This document shows positions 24,609 to 33,165 of a stretch of 64,000 nt of DNA, piece after piece. This DNA comes from Ramlibacter sp. (GTDB lineage Bacteria; Pseudomonadota; Gammaproteobacteria; Burkholderiales; Burkholderiaceae_C), in NCBI GenBank assembly GCA_016713005.1, contig JADJPY010000011.1, forward strand, positions 496,001-560,000. Direction: 5' to 3'. Made by a program: the position numbers and the translations under genes. The stretch's first letter is position 1. Each line of letters starts with the position of its first letter. The notes under the pieces were generated by a model. That model did not search any database. It had not been told where the DNA came from and saw nothing but the letters and a program-made list of their open reading frames with translations.

Positions 24609-25945
24609 TCAACATCTTTCCCTCCGGGCGGCTGTGTTCGTTGCGCGGCGTGCTCATGATGTGGCTGTTGCCCGTGTTTCTGCTGGTGGGCACGGTGTCC
24701 GCTGCCGGGGCCTACTGGACCTATACGCGCATGGTGGCCACTTTCATGGACGACCAGATGAGCCTGCTGGCCGAATCGCTTTCAGCGCAAAGCGGCTCGC
24801 CCGTGCTGCCTACGGTTGGCGCCCGGCAGGTCCATGAAAGGGGCGCCTACGCCGTGCAGGTGTATGGCCGCTCCGGGGGGCTGCAGGCGGCCTCCTGGCA
24901 AGGACTGCCTGTGGGTTTTCTTGACAAGCCCGGTTTCCACGACGTGCGAGCCGGCGGCGCACTGTGGCGTGTGTACGTGTCGGACGACCAGGGGCCGCAG
25001 CACGTGCAGGTGGCCCAAAGCGGGTCGTTCCGCGCCCATCTGGCGGCAGAGCGGGCGCTGGCCGTGATTGCGCCTGTGCTGGTGCTGTTGCTGCTGTCCG
25101 GCCTGATCCTGTGGGGCGTGGTGGAGATGATTTCCCGCTCGATAGGTGATATTGCCCGGCAGGCCGCGCGACAGGACGAGCACAGCATCGCCGAGCTTCC
25201 GCTGAGCCATGTGCCGCGGGAGATCAAGCCGCTGGTGGCGTCGTTCAACAGCCTGCTCACCCGGCTGCGCGACGCCTTCACCACGCAACGCCGGTTTGTC
25301 CAGGACGCTGCGCACGAGCTGCGCACCCCCATTGCCGCGATCGGCCTGCAGCTGGAAACGCTGCGCGGCGACGTCGGTCGCGGCGCGACCCGCGAACGCT
25401 TTGACCAGCTGGAGCTGGGCATCCAGCGCGCCCAGCGCCTCGTGGACCAGCTGATGCGCCTGTCGCGACAGGAGTCGGTCGCCACCGAGGCTGCGAGCGC
25501 CGAGGTGGATGTGGTGGCTGTGCTCAGGGAATCCATCAACGGGCTGATCGTGCTGGCCGACCAGCGCGGCATCGACCTGGGACTGCTGCCCTCTGACGTG
25601 ACCCAGGCCACGCTGCGCTGTCCGGCCTCGGACCTGCGCAGCGTGCTGGACAACCTGATCGAGAACGCCTTGCGCTACACCCCCTCCGGCGGCGTCGTTG
25701 ATGTGCGCCTGACGCGCCAGGGTGGCAAGCTGGCTATCGAGATCACCGACAGCGGCCCGGGCATCCCCGACGAGCTTATCGAACGTGTGTTTGACCGGTT
25801 CTTCCGGGTTCCAGGAACCTCCGCAAGCGGCAGTGGCCTGGGGCTGGCGATAGCACGTGCGGCCGCGCAGCGCTGCGGACTCACCGTCTCGCTGCGCAAC
25901 CGCGTGGACGCCAGCGGCCTGGTCGCGCGCGTCGAAGCGGGCTGA
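24605..25945 (+). CDS. Sensor histidine kinase (TctE/QseC-like)
   Basis: 446 residues with a GTG start overlapping the regulator stop. Transmembrane segment 1 lies at about 16-36 (VLMMWLLPVFLLVGTVSAAG), a periplasmic sensor of ~120 residues follows, then TM2 at about 153-175 (VIAPVLVLLLLSGLILWGVV). The HisKA dimerisation helix carries the phospho-acceptor His237 in AAHELRTPIAAIGLQLE. The ATP domain has the N box (LDNLIENALRYTP), G1 DSGPGIP and G2 GSGLGLAI. TctE-like kinases respond to carboxylates and often work with a periplasmic receptor, which fits the receptor gene two places upstream. Confidence 0.93.
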   Translation: MINIFPSGRLCSLRGVLMMWLLPVFLLVGTVSAAGAYWTYTRMVATFMDDQMSLLAESLSAQSGSPVLPTVGARQVHERGAYAVQVYGRSGGLQAASWQGLPVGFLDKPGFHDVRAGGALWRVYVSDDQGPQHVQVAQSGSFRAHLAAERALAVIAPVLVLLLLSGLILWGVVEMISRSIGDIARQAARQDEHSIAELPLSHVPREIKPLVASFNSLLTRLRDAFTTQRRFVQDAAHELRTPIAAIGLQLETLRGDVGRGATRERFDQLELGIQRAQRLVDQLMRLSRQESVATEAASAEVDVVAVLRESINGLIVLADQRGIDLGLLPSDVTQATLRCPASDLRSVLDNLIENALRYTPSGGVVDVRLTRQGGKLAIEITDSGPGIPDELIERVFDRFFRVPGTSASGSGLGLAIARAAAQRCGLTVSLRNRVDASGLVARVEAG

Positions 25946-26072
25946 TTCCGCCTGCGGCCCGCCCTGCTCATGCGGGGCTAAGACTCCCCTCAGTGGCCAC
26001 TAATTTGCAGTGCCTACATTGGAATCACCGGAACAAACCGGCTGTCACTCCAACCCACTGAAAGGTCTCATC

Positions 26073-26369
26073 ATGAACAAGTCTTCTTCCCTCATCGCCA
26101 TCGCCGCCTTTGCCGCATTTGCCTCCTTTGGCGCGAACGCAGAGTCCCCCGACGCCAACGGCCAGTTCGCGCTGCAGTTTGACGGCAGCCGCACCCGCGC
26201 CGAAGTCATGGCCGAGGCGGCCACCGTCGCCAAGACCCGCAGCCACGAGCCGGCCGGCTCGCGCGTGGCGGCGCCCCTGCCGTCGTCCGTGGACACGGCC
26301 ACTGTGCGCGCCCAGGCCGCCCAGGCCGTCCGCCTGGGCCAGATTCCCCATGGTGAACTGAGCCTGTAA
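26073..26369 (+). CDS. DUF4148 domain-containing exported protein
   Basis: 98 residues. The signal peptide MNKSSSLIAIAAFAAFASFG...NAES is followed by TRAEVMAEAATVAKTRSHEP and the late VRAQAAQAVRLGQIPHGELS. This is DUF4148, a family of short secreted proteins in Burkholderiales of unknown function. The start at 26073 follows AAAGG; an in-frame ATG at 26010 would remove the N-terminal signal sequence from the N-terminus. It is 127 bp downstream of the kinase, so it may have its own promoter and could be a target of the two-component system. Confidence 0.85.
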   Translation: MNKSSSLIAIAAFAAFASFGANAESPDANGQFALQFDGSRTRAEVMAEAATVAKTRSHEPAGSRVAAPLPSSVDTATVRAQAAQAVRLGQIPHGELSL

Positions 26370-26415
26370 CGGAACTCGCGGCCCGATGGCCGTACCGGAC
26401 ACGCGATAATCCGGC

Positions 26416-26443
26416 CTTGAAAATCGCAGGAGCGCCCCTATGT
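26416..26443 (+). promoter_or_regulatory. Sigma-32 (RpoH) type heat-shock promoter of htpG
   Basis: CTTGAAA at 26416-26422, a 12-bp spacer, then CCCCTATGT at 26435-26443. This is close to the RpoH consensus (CTTGAAA, 11-16 bp, CCCCATNT). It lies about 58 bp upstream of the htpG start, and htpG is a classical heat-shock gene. Confidence 0.75.
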
Positions 26444-26453
26444 CAGGGGCGCT
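26431..26453 (+). other. Perfect 9-bp hairpin overlapping the -10 of the htpG promoter
   Basis: AGCGCCCCT (26431-26439), loop ATGTC, AGGGGCGCT (26445-26453), followed by TTCATTT. It could be a weak terminator for upstream transcription or a structure at the start of the htpG leader. Its left arm is shared with the promoter -10. Confidence 0.55.
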
Positions 26454-26500
26454 TTCATTTGTCCGTTTCCTTTTTGTTGGTTTCAATTCCGCCCAAGACC

Positions 26501-28408
26501 ATGAGCAAGCAAACCCTGTCTTTCCAGGCCGAAGTTGCGCAGTTGCTGCACCTCGTCACCCACTCGCTGTATTCCAACAAGGAGATCTTTCTCCGCGAAC
26601 TGGTCTCCAATGCGTCCGATGCCTGCGACAAGCTTCGCTTCGAGGCGCTCAACAACAACGGCTTGTATGAAGACGCGCCTACCCTGGAAGTGCGCGTGAG
26701 CTTTGACAAGGACGCCAGGACACTGACCATCGCCGACAACGGCATCGGGCTGAGCCAGCAGGAAGCCATTGACAACCTGGGCACCATCGCCAAAAGCGGC
26801 ACGCGCGAGTTTGTCAGCAGGCTCAGCGGCGACCAGAAGGCCGATGCACAGCTGATCGGCCAGTTCGGCGTGGGCTTTTACTCGGGCTTCATCGTGGCCG
26901 ACAGGATCACGGTCGAGTCGCGCCGCGCCGGCGTGCCAGCCGCCGAGGGCGTGCGCTGGATCAGCGGCGGCACCGGTGACTTCGAGGTCGAGGCCATCGA
27001 GCGCGCCGCGCGCGGCACCAGCGTGACGCTGCACCTGCGCGACGACGCGCTCGACTACCTGAGCGCGTGGAAGCTCAAGGACATCATCGGCAAGTACTCC
27101 GACCACATTGCCCTTCCCATCCTGATGGAAAAGGAAGAGTGGAAGGACGGCGAGAACGACCAGCCCGGCACCATGGTCAAGACCGGCGAGTGGGAAACCG
27201 TCAACCAGGCCAGCGCGCTGTGGACGCGGCCCAAGAAGGACATCACCGACGAGCAGTACGCCGAGTTCTACCAGGCCATCAGCCACGACTTTGAAGCACC
27301 ACTCGCCTGGAGCCACAACCGGGTGGAAGGCAGCAGCGAGTACACGCAGTTGCTGTTCATCCCGGCCAAGGCGCCATTTGACTTGTGGAACCGTGACAAG
27401 AAGGCGGGTGTCAAGCTGTACGTCAAGCGCGTGTTCATCATGGACGACGCCGAGGCGCTGATGCCCACCTACCTGCGCTTCGTCAAGGGCGTGATCGACT
27501 CGGCCGACCTGCCGCTGAACGTGAGCCGCGAGCTGCTGCAGGAAAGCCGCGACGTCAAGGCGATCCGGGACGGCTCCACCAAGCGCGTGTTGTCCATGCT
27601 CGAAGACCTGGCGAAGAGCGAGAAGGCGGAAGACGCCTCGGCGGATGACAAGGCAAAGTACGGCAAGTTCTACGCCGAATTTGGTGCGGTGCTCAAGGAA
27701 GGCCTGGGCGAAGACTTTGCCAACCGGGAGCGGCTGGCCAAATTGCTGCGTTTTGCCTCCACCACCAGCGACACAGCAAGCGTCTCACTGGCGGACTACA
27801 AGGCCCGGATGAAGGAAGGCCAGGAGGCCATCTACTACATCACCGCCGACACGCTGGCGGCCGCGAAGAACAGCCCGCAGATTGAGGTGTTCCGCAAGAA
27901 GGGCATCGAGGTGCTGCTCATGACTGATCGCGTGGACGAGTGGGCACTGAGCTTCCTGACCGAATTTGACGGCACGCCGATGCAGAGCGTGGCCAAGGGT
28001 GCGGTGGACCTGGGCAAGTTGCAGGACGAGGCCGAGAAAAAGGCGGCTGAGGAGGCTGCGGAGGCCTTCAAGCCCGTGCTGGCCAGGCTGAAGGAAGCGC
28101 TGAAAGACAAGGCCGACGACGTGCGCGTCACCACACGCCTGGTCGACTCACCGGCCTGCCTGGTGGTCAAGGACCAGGGCATGAGCCTGCAGCTGGCGCG
28201 CATGCTCAAGGCTGCGGGCCAGGCGGCGCCCGAAGTCAAGCCCGTGCTGGAGGTGAACGCCGAGCATGCGCTGGTCAAAAAGCTTGACGGCTCGGTGCAT
28301 TTCAACGACCTGGCCCACATCCTGTTTGACCAGGCACTGCTGGCCGAAGGGGGGCTGCCGGAAGACCCCGCGGCGTACGTGAAGCGGGTGAATGCGTTGT
28401 TGACCTGA
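26501..28408 (+). CDS. htpG: Molecular chaperone HtpG (Hsp90)
   Basis: A 635-residue cytosolic ATP-dependent chaperone. The N-terminal ATPase domain has ETLSFQAE-like start KQTLSFQAEVAQLLHLVTHS, EIFLRELVSNASDACDKLRF (catalytic Glu and adenine-contact Asn), DNGIGLSQQEAIDNLGTIAKSGTREF and GQFGVGFYSGFIVAD. The middle domain has LYVKRVFIMDDAEALMPTYLRFVKGVIDS and LPLNVSRELLQESRD. The start is ATG 26501, because the family begins MS.Q.LSFQAE; an upstream extension to 26417 would include the promoter. Full family length, no lesions. Confidence 0.97.
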   Translation: MSKQTLSFQAEVAQLLHLVTHSLYSNKEIFLRELVSNASDACDKLRFEALNNNGLYEDAPTLEVRVSFDKDARTLTIADNGIGLSQQEAIDNLGTIAKSGTREFVSRLSGDQKADAQLIGQFGVGFYSGFIVADRITVESRRAGVPAAEGVRWISGGTGDFEVEAIERAARGTSVTLHLRDDALDYLSAWKLKDIIGKYSDHIALPILMEKEEWKDGENDQPGTMVKTGEWETVNQASALWTRPKKDITDEQYAEFYQAISHDFEAPLAWSHNRVEGSSEYTQLLFIPAKAPFDLWNRDKKAGVKLYVKRVFIMDDAEALMPTYLRFVKGVIDSADLPLNVSRELLQESRDVKAIRDGSTKRVLSMLEDLAKSEKAEDASADDKAKYGKFYAEFGAVLKEGLGEDFANRERLAKLLRFASTTSDTASVSLADYKARMKEGQEAIYYITADTLAAAKNSPQIEVFRKKGIEVLLMTDRVDEWALSFLTEFDGTPMQSVAKGAVDLGKLQDEAEKKAAEEAAEAFKPVLARLKEALKDKADDVRVTTRLVDSPACLVVKDQGMSLQLARMLKAAGQAAPEVKPVLEVNAEHALVKKLDGSVHFNDLAHILFDQALLAEGGLPEDPAAYVKRVNALLT

Positions 28409-28464
28409 ACAGGCTTGCCCCCCGTCCCCGGGGCTGTGGATAATTCGCCTTTTGGAGGACAGTC

Positions 28465-29061
28465 ATGAGGCGAGCAGGGATCGGTTTCGCGCGCTGGCTG
28501 ATGTTGCTTGGCGTGCTGTTGCTGGCAGGCTGCGCGGCCACGGGGGCACAGTACTCGGAAGTCGCCTCCTCCATTCCGACACTGCGGCCGGGTGACGGCC
28601 GCATCTACTTTTACCGCTCATCCAGCATGATGGGCGCCGCCATTCAGCCTGAGATCCAGCTCGATGGTGTCGTGGTGGGCAAGTCCCAGCCAGGCAGTTT
28701 TTTCTATGTGGATCGACCTGCGGGGGTCTACGCTGCGACGGCCACCACTGAAGTGGAGTCGAGAATAGTCATTGACCTCAAGCCGGGTGAGACTCACTAC
28801 GTCAGTTCGTCGATCACCATGGGATTGCTGGTGGGGCGGGTCAGCTTCTCGTTGCAGCCCGAAATCACCGCCAAGCCGGAGATGTCTTCTCTGGCCTATA
28901 CCGGCATCGCCCCCTTGGGCCCTGCTGCCGCTCGTGGCGTACCGTCAACGGCTAACCCCGGGGCTTCTCCAGCCGCTCCGTCGGCCACCGCAACACCCGG
29001 CAGCCGCAGCGGCCGGGTGAGCATGGACGATCTGCGCGGCTTGCTGCCCAAGACGCCATGA
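28465..29061 (+). CDS. DUF2846 lipoprotein with C-terminal MDDLxxLLP motif
   Basis: 198 residues. The signal ends in the lipobox LLLAGC (Cys ~23), so it should be lipidated in the envelope. The body has GDGRIYFYRSSSMMGAAIQPEIQLDGVVVGKSQPGSFFYVD and KPGETHYVSS, typical of DUF2846. A Pro/Ala/Ser-rich linker leads to the C-terminus GRVSMDDLRGLLPKTP. The same ending (MDDLKNLLP) occurs in an unrelated lipoprotein at 43972-44628. The stop overlaps the start of the first tandem protease (ATGA), which makes it the lead gene of the protease array. GGAGG precedes the ATG. Confidence 0.85.
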   Translation: MRRAGIGFARWLMLLGVLLLAGCAATGAQYSEVASSIPTLRPGDGRIYFYRSSSMMGAAIQPEIQLDGVVVGKSQPGSFFYVDRPAGVYAATATTEVESRIVIDLKPGETHYVSSSITMGLLVGRVSFSLQPEITAKPEMSSLAYTGIAPLGPAAARGVPSTANPGASPAAPSATATPGSRSGRVSMDDLRGLLPKTP

Positions 29062-30362
29062 ACGGCGCACATTGCCTGCGGCCTGCAAGGTTGGCGCTGG
29101 TTTGTGCAAGCCTATCGTTGCTGGCGTTTGGAGCCCAGGCCCAGGGTCTTGCCCCCGACATCCTGTTCGAGAAAGTCTCCCCCAGCGTATGGGTCGTCCA
29201 GACCTCTGACGCACAGGGTCGCCCCGTAGGACGAGGCAGCGCCGTCGTCACCGCCCCCGGGCGGCTGGTCACCAACTGCCACGTGCTGGCCAAAAGCAGC
29301 AGCTTCGTCGTCAAGCGAGACAACGTCTCCTACGGCGCCACGCTGGAATTCCCCGACCCCGAACGCGACCTGTGCCAGATCAAGGTCGCCAACTTCACCG
29401 CACCCGCAGTCGAGTTGGCCGACATCAACAAGCTCGGGGTAGGCGCCAAGGTGTATGCCATTGGCAACCCACGGGGGCTGGAAGTCACCCTGAGTGACGG
29501 GCTCATCTCGGGCTTGCGCAAGACAGACAAGGACGAACTGGAGGTTGTGCAGACCACGACCCCCCTGTCACCTGGCTCAAGCGGCGGGGGTCTGTTCGAC
29601 GATCAAGGTCGATTGATCGGGATCACGACCCGAGGTTTCCGTGATTCGCAGAACCTGAACTTTGCGGTCCCCGCCAACTGGATCGTGGAGCTGGCTGCAC
29701 GCGGGCAGGCCAATCTGGAAAAGCGGGCTGCGCCGATGGCTGCGGCCGCCCCGTCGCTGGGCGCAGTGACCAGGCCAGGAGTGGAATTGAAGCCGGAAGC
29801 TCCGTTGCGCGTGGGCGATACGCTGGAGTATGTGCTGACCGATCGCTATACCCGCACGCAACGCACGGTCTACTACCGTGTGGACCGCATTGAAGGCGAC
29901 CGGATCGTCTTCAACCAGGGCGGATTGATCGAACGGGATTCCGGTGAAGTTGTGAGCATCACTACGCCGGCCGGGGGAGATTTTGACGGTGCAATGCCGC
30001 CTGGCGGATGGGTGAAGCCGGGCATCACTTCCGGACAGGGTTGGCGCCTCAACTACAAAGCCTTGCTTGCCGGGCAGCCCGCCACATTCAATCTCACGGC
30101 CACTGCAGGTCAGACCGAGACAGTGAACGTGCTGGGCGAGTCTGTCAAAGCGCACACTGTCTCACTGACGGGTTGGGTGACCATTGGGGTTGGCTTCAAT
30201 CCGACGTCCGGTCGTTTTACGGCACGGTTCAAGTACGCGCCCGAATTGCGTCGGGTGATTCACTTTGAGTCCAAAGGAGAGGTCAATGGCAACGTGGCCA
30301 GCTTGCGAGCCTTTTCCAATGAGCTGCTTGAGTTGCGCGGAATCAACCGCTACGGCCGGTGA
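29058..30362 (+). CDS. Tandem secreted trypsin-like protease, copy A (subtype I)
   Basis: 434 residues: signal peptide (1-29, ending FGAQAQ), trypsin-like/HtrA-type protease module (30-222), short linker, and a ~180-residue C-terminal domain of unknown family. The triad is His75 (TNCHVLA), Asp104 (PERDLCQIKV) and Ser175 (GSSGGGLFD). There is no PDZ domain. Subtype I marks are KSSSFVV, LADIN, EVVQTTTPLSPG and FDDQGRLIGITTRGF. The C-terminal domain starts LRVGDTLEYVLTDRYT, has VYYRVDRIEGDRIVFNQGG and PPGGW, and ends around ELRRVIHFES. It is coupled to the lipoprotein gene. Probable site is the periplasm or cell exterior; substrate unknown. Confidence 0.87.
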   Translation: MNGAHCLRPARLALVCASLSLLAFGAQAQGLAPDILFEKVSPSVWVVQTSDAQGRPVGRGSAVVTAPGRLVTNCHVLAKSSSFVVKRDNVSYGATLEFPDPERDLCQIKVANFTAPAVELADINKLGVGAKVYAIGNPRGLEVTLSDGLISGLRKTDKDELEVVQTTTPLSPGSSGGGLFDDQGRLIGITTRGFRDSQNLNFAVPANWIVELAARGQANLEKRAAPMAAAAPSLGAVTRPGVELKPEAPLRVGDTLEYVLTDRYTRTQRTVYYRVDRIEGDRIVFNQGGLIERDSGEVVSITTPAGGDFDGAMPPGGWVKPGITSGQGWRLNYKALLAGQPATFNLTATAGQTETVNVLGESVKAHTVSLTGWVTIGVGFNPTSGRFTARFKYAPELRRVIHFESKGEVNGNVASLRAFSNELLELRGINRYGR

Positions 30363-30416
30363 ATTGGCATGAGGAATTGTTGTTGCCTTGATGAGCCAAC
30401 TTCATTGAAGGCTGGG

Positions 30417-31798
30417 ATGGTGAAAGATTGGGCGTGGCGACATGGCGTAGCGGTTGCTTTTTTGGCAATCCCGCAGCTGGCCCAGGCCCAAGGCCTTGCC
30501 CCCGACATCCTGTTCGAGAAAGTCTCCCCCAGTGTATGGGTCGTCCAGACCTCGGACGCACAGGGCCGCCCTGTAGGACGAGGCAGCGCCGTCGTCACCG
30601 CCCCCGGCAGACTGGTCACCAACTGCCACGTGCTGGCCAAGAGCAACAGCTTCGTCGTCAAGCGAGACAACGTCTCCTACGGCGCCACGCTGGAATTCCC
30701 TGACCCCGAACGCGACCTGTGCCAGATCAAGGTCGCCAACTTCACCGCACCCCGGTCGAACTGGCCGACATCGGCAAGCTCAGGGTAGGCGCCAAGGTCT
30801 ACGCCATTGGCAACCCACGGGGGCTGGAAGTCACCCTGAGTGATGGACTCATCTCGGGCTTGCGCAAGACAGACAAGGACGAACTGGAGATGGTGCAGAC
30901 CACAGCACCCATCTCGCCTGGCTCAAGCGGAGGGGGTCTGTTTGATGCAGAAGGAAGGCTGGTGGGCATCACCACAGCGTTGCTGCGGGACTCGCAGAAC
31001 CTGAACTTTGCGGTCCCCGCCAACTGGATCGTGGAGCTGGCGGCGCGGGGGCAGGCCAACCTGGACAAGCGGACTGCGCCGGTGACTGCGGCGTCGCCAG
31101 CTCCAGTGGCACCTGCAGCGCCCGCATCAGCGCCAAACCCATCGACCCAGCCGCCTGCCGCCAGAGCGAGTCCGGGACCGGCCACGGGTGTCGGTGGTGG
31201 TGTGCTTCCGTCGGGTCCTGCGATTGATCCGACGGCGCCGCTTCGGGTGGGGGACAGGCTCGAATACACCGTAACCGACCGGTTCACCAATGTCCGTAAG
31301 TCAGTCGTGCTCCGTGTCGATCGAATCAGTGGCGACCAGGTGGTGTTCAATCAAGGCGGCATGATCGAAAACCTGCAGGGGCAACTGGTCAGCATGGGGT
31401 CACCTGCTTTGGGCGACATGGACAACGCCATGCCAACGGGCGGCTGGGGCAAAGCGGACCTGAAGCCCGGCCAAAGCTGGCAGCTTCGCTACAAGGGCAA
31501 TGAGCCCGTTGGCGGCAAGCGGGATTACAACCTCAAGGCGGTGGTGGCGGGCGAATCCGAGATGCGGGTAGGGGCCGGGGCGTTCAAGGTCGTGCAGATC
31601 CGCTACTCAGGCTTTGTCGGTGTCGGCTCTGATGGCGGCACCGTACTCGTGCCGGTTGCCGGACCGTTCAAGGCCACCGTCTGGTACGCGCCGGAACTGG
31701 GCAGGGTGGTTCGTTTTGACAGCGAGGCGCAGATCCGGAGCGCGCGTCTCCTTACTCGCGAATCCGTTGAGTTGACTTCGATTGGCCGTGCCAACTAG
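30417..31798 (+). CDS. Tandem secreted trypsin-like protease, copy B (subtype II), frameshifted as read
   Basis: Starts at ATG 30417, giving a signal peptide MVKDWAWRHGVAVAFLAIPQ ending LAQAQ; ATG 30369 would add a non-signal-like extension. The protease module is subtype II (KSNSFVV, LADIGKLRVG, EMVQTTAPISPG, FDAEGRLVGITTALL). At 30750-30753 there are four C where the intact copy E has five, so the frame breaks after the catalytic Asp and before the Ser. With one C added it is 460 residues. A long Pro/Ala linker precedes the C-terminal domain (LRVGDRLEYTVTDRFTN, MDNAMPTGGWGKADL, WYAPELGRVVRFD). The break could be a sequencing artefact or true slippage. Confidence 0.8.
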
Positions 31799-31815
31799 GC
31801 ATGAAGGAAGGGGAT

Positions 31816-33162
31816 ATGTCGAGAGCGATGGCTTATCTGCTGCTGGCTGTCGTTTCTGCAGCTGCCCAGGCCCAAGGCCTTGCCCCCGACATCCTGTTCG
31901 AGAAAGTCTCCCCCAGCGTATGGGTCGTCCAGACCTCAGACGCACAGGGCCGTCCTGTAGGACGAGGCAGCGCCGTCGTCACCGCCCCCGGCAGACTGGT
32001 CACCAACTGCCACGTGCTGGCCAAGAGCAACAGCTTCGTCGTCAAGCGAGACAACGTCTCCTACGGCGCCACGCTGGAATTCCCTGACCCCGAACGCGAC
32101 CTGTGCCAGATCAAGGTCGCCAACTTCACCGCACCCCGGTCGAACTGGCCGACATCGGCAAGCTCAGGGTAGGCGCCAAGGTCTACGCCATTGGCAACCC
32201 ACGGGGGCTGGAAGTCACCCCTGAGTGATGGACTCATCTCGGGCTTGCGCAAGACAGACAAGGACGAACTGGAGATGGTGCAGACCACAGCACCCATCTC
32301 GCCTGGCTCAAGCGGAGGGGGTCTGTTTGATGCAGAAGGAAGGCTGGTGGGCATCACCACAGCGTTGCTGCGGGACTCGCAGAACCTGAACTTTGCGGTC
32401 CCTGCCAACTGGATCGTGGAGCTGGCGGCGCGCGGGCAGGCAAACTTGGACAAGCGCAATGCGCCGGTAGCCGTGGCTGCGGCGTCTCCCGCACTTCCAC
32501 CGGTGTCAACTGCACCGGCAGGACCGATGGCACCAGTTCCAACGGCCCCGCCCCCTGCCGCCACAGCAGCGCCAACTGGACCTGCACTCGATCCGACAGC
32601 GCCCCTGCGTGTGGGGGATGCGCTGGAGTACACCGTGACAGACCGGTTTACCAATTTGCGGAACACAGTGGTCTATCGGGTGGACCAGGTTCAAGGCGAC
32701 AGGGTCGTTTTCAATCAAGGGGGGCTGATTGCGACAATCAAAGGGGAAGTGGTCAGTCTGACGAATCCACTGGCGGGCGAAATGGACAATGCGACGCCAC
32801 CGGGAGGCTGGGGCAAGGCGAATTTGCAGGTCGGGCAAGGTTGGCAACTTCGCTATCAAGGCAATGAAGCGCTTGGTAGCAAACGGAGTTATGACTTGAA
32901 AGCCGTTGTGGTGGGTGAGTCAGAAATGCGGATGGGTGGGGTCGCCTTCAAGGCAGTTCAGATTCGTTATACGGGATGGGTGACATTGCCAAACAGCCGG
33001 ATGACGTTGGGCAGCCCGATCAGCGGAACGTTCAAGGCGACTGCTTGGTACGCGACTGAGTTTGGTCGTCCCATCAGATTTGAGTCGGAGGTCTATGTTC
33101 AGGCTAATCGGACCAGAAGCAAAGAAGTGGTGGAATTCACCCGCGTTGTCCGCGCCAACTAA
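31816..33162 (+). CDS. Tandem secreted trypsin-like protease, copy C (subtype II), two opposite frameshifts
   Basis: The start at 31816 has AAGGAAGGGGAT before it and yields signal peptide MSRAMAYLLLAVVSAAAQAQ. The subtype II module carries the same C4-for-C5 loss as copy B (32134-32137), and then an extra C at 32218-32221 (CACCCCTGAG for CACCCTGAG). Between them the reading runs into TAG at 32170-32172; after the second shift the frame is restored. Corrected length is 448 residues. The linker is Pro/Ala-rich and the C-terminal domain resembles that of copy B (LRVGDALEYTVTDRFTN, MDNATPPGGWGKANL). This second domain looks less GC-rich than the module. Confidence 0.8.
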
Positions 33163-33165
33163 GGG

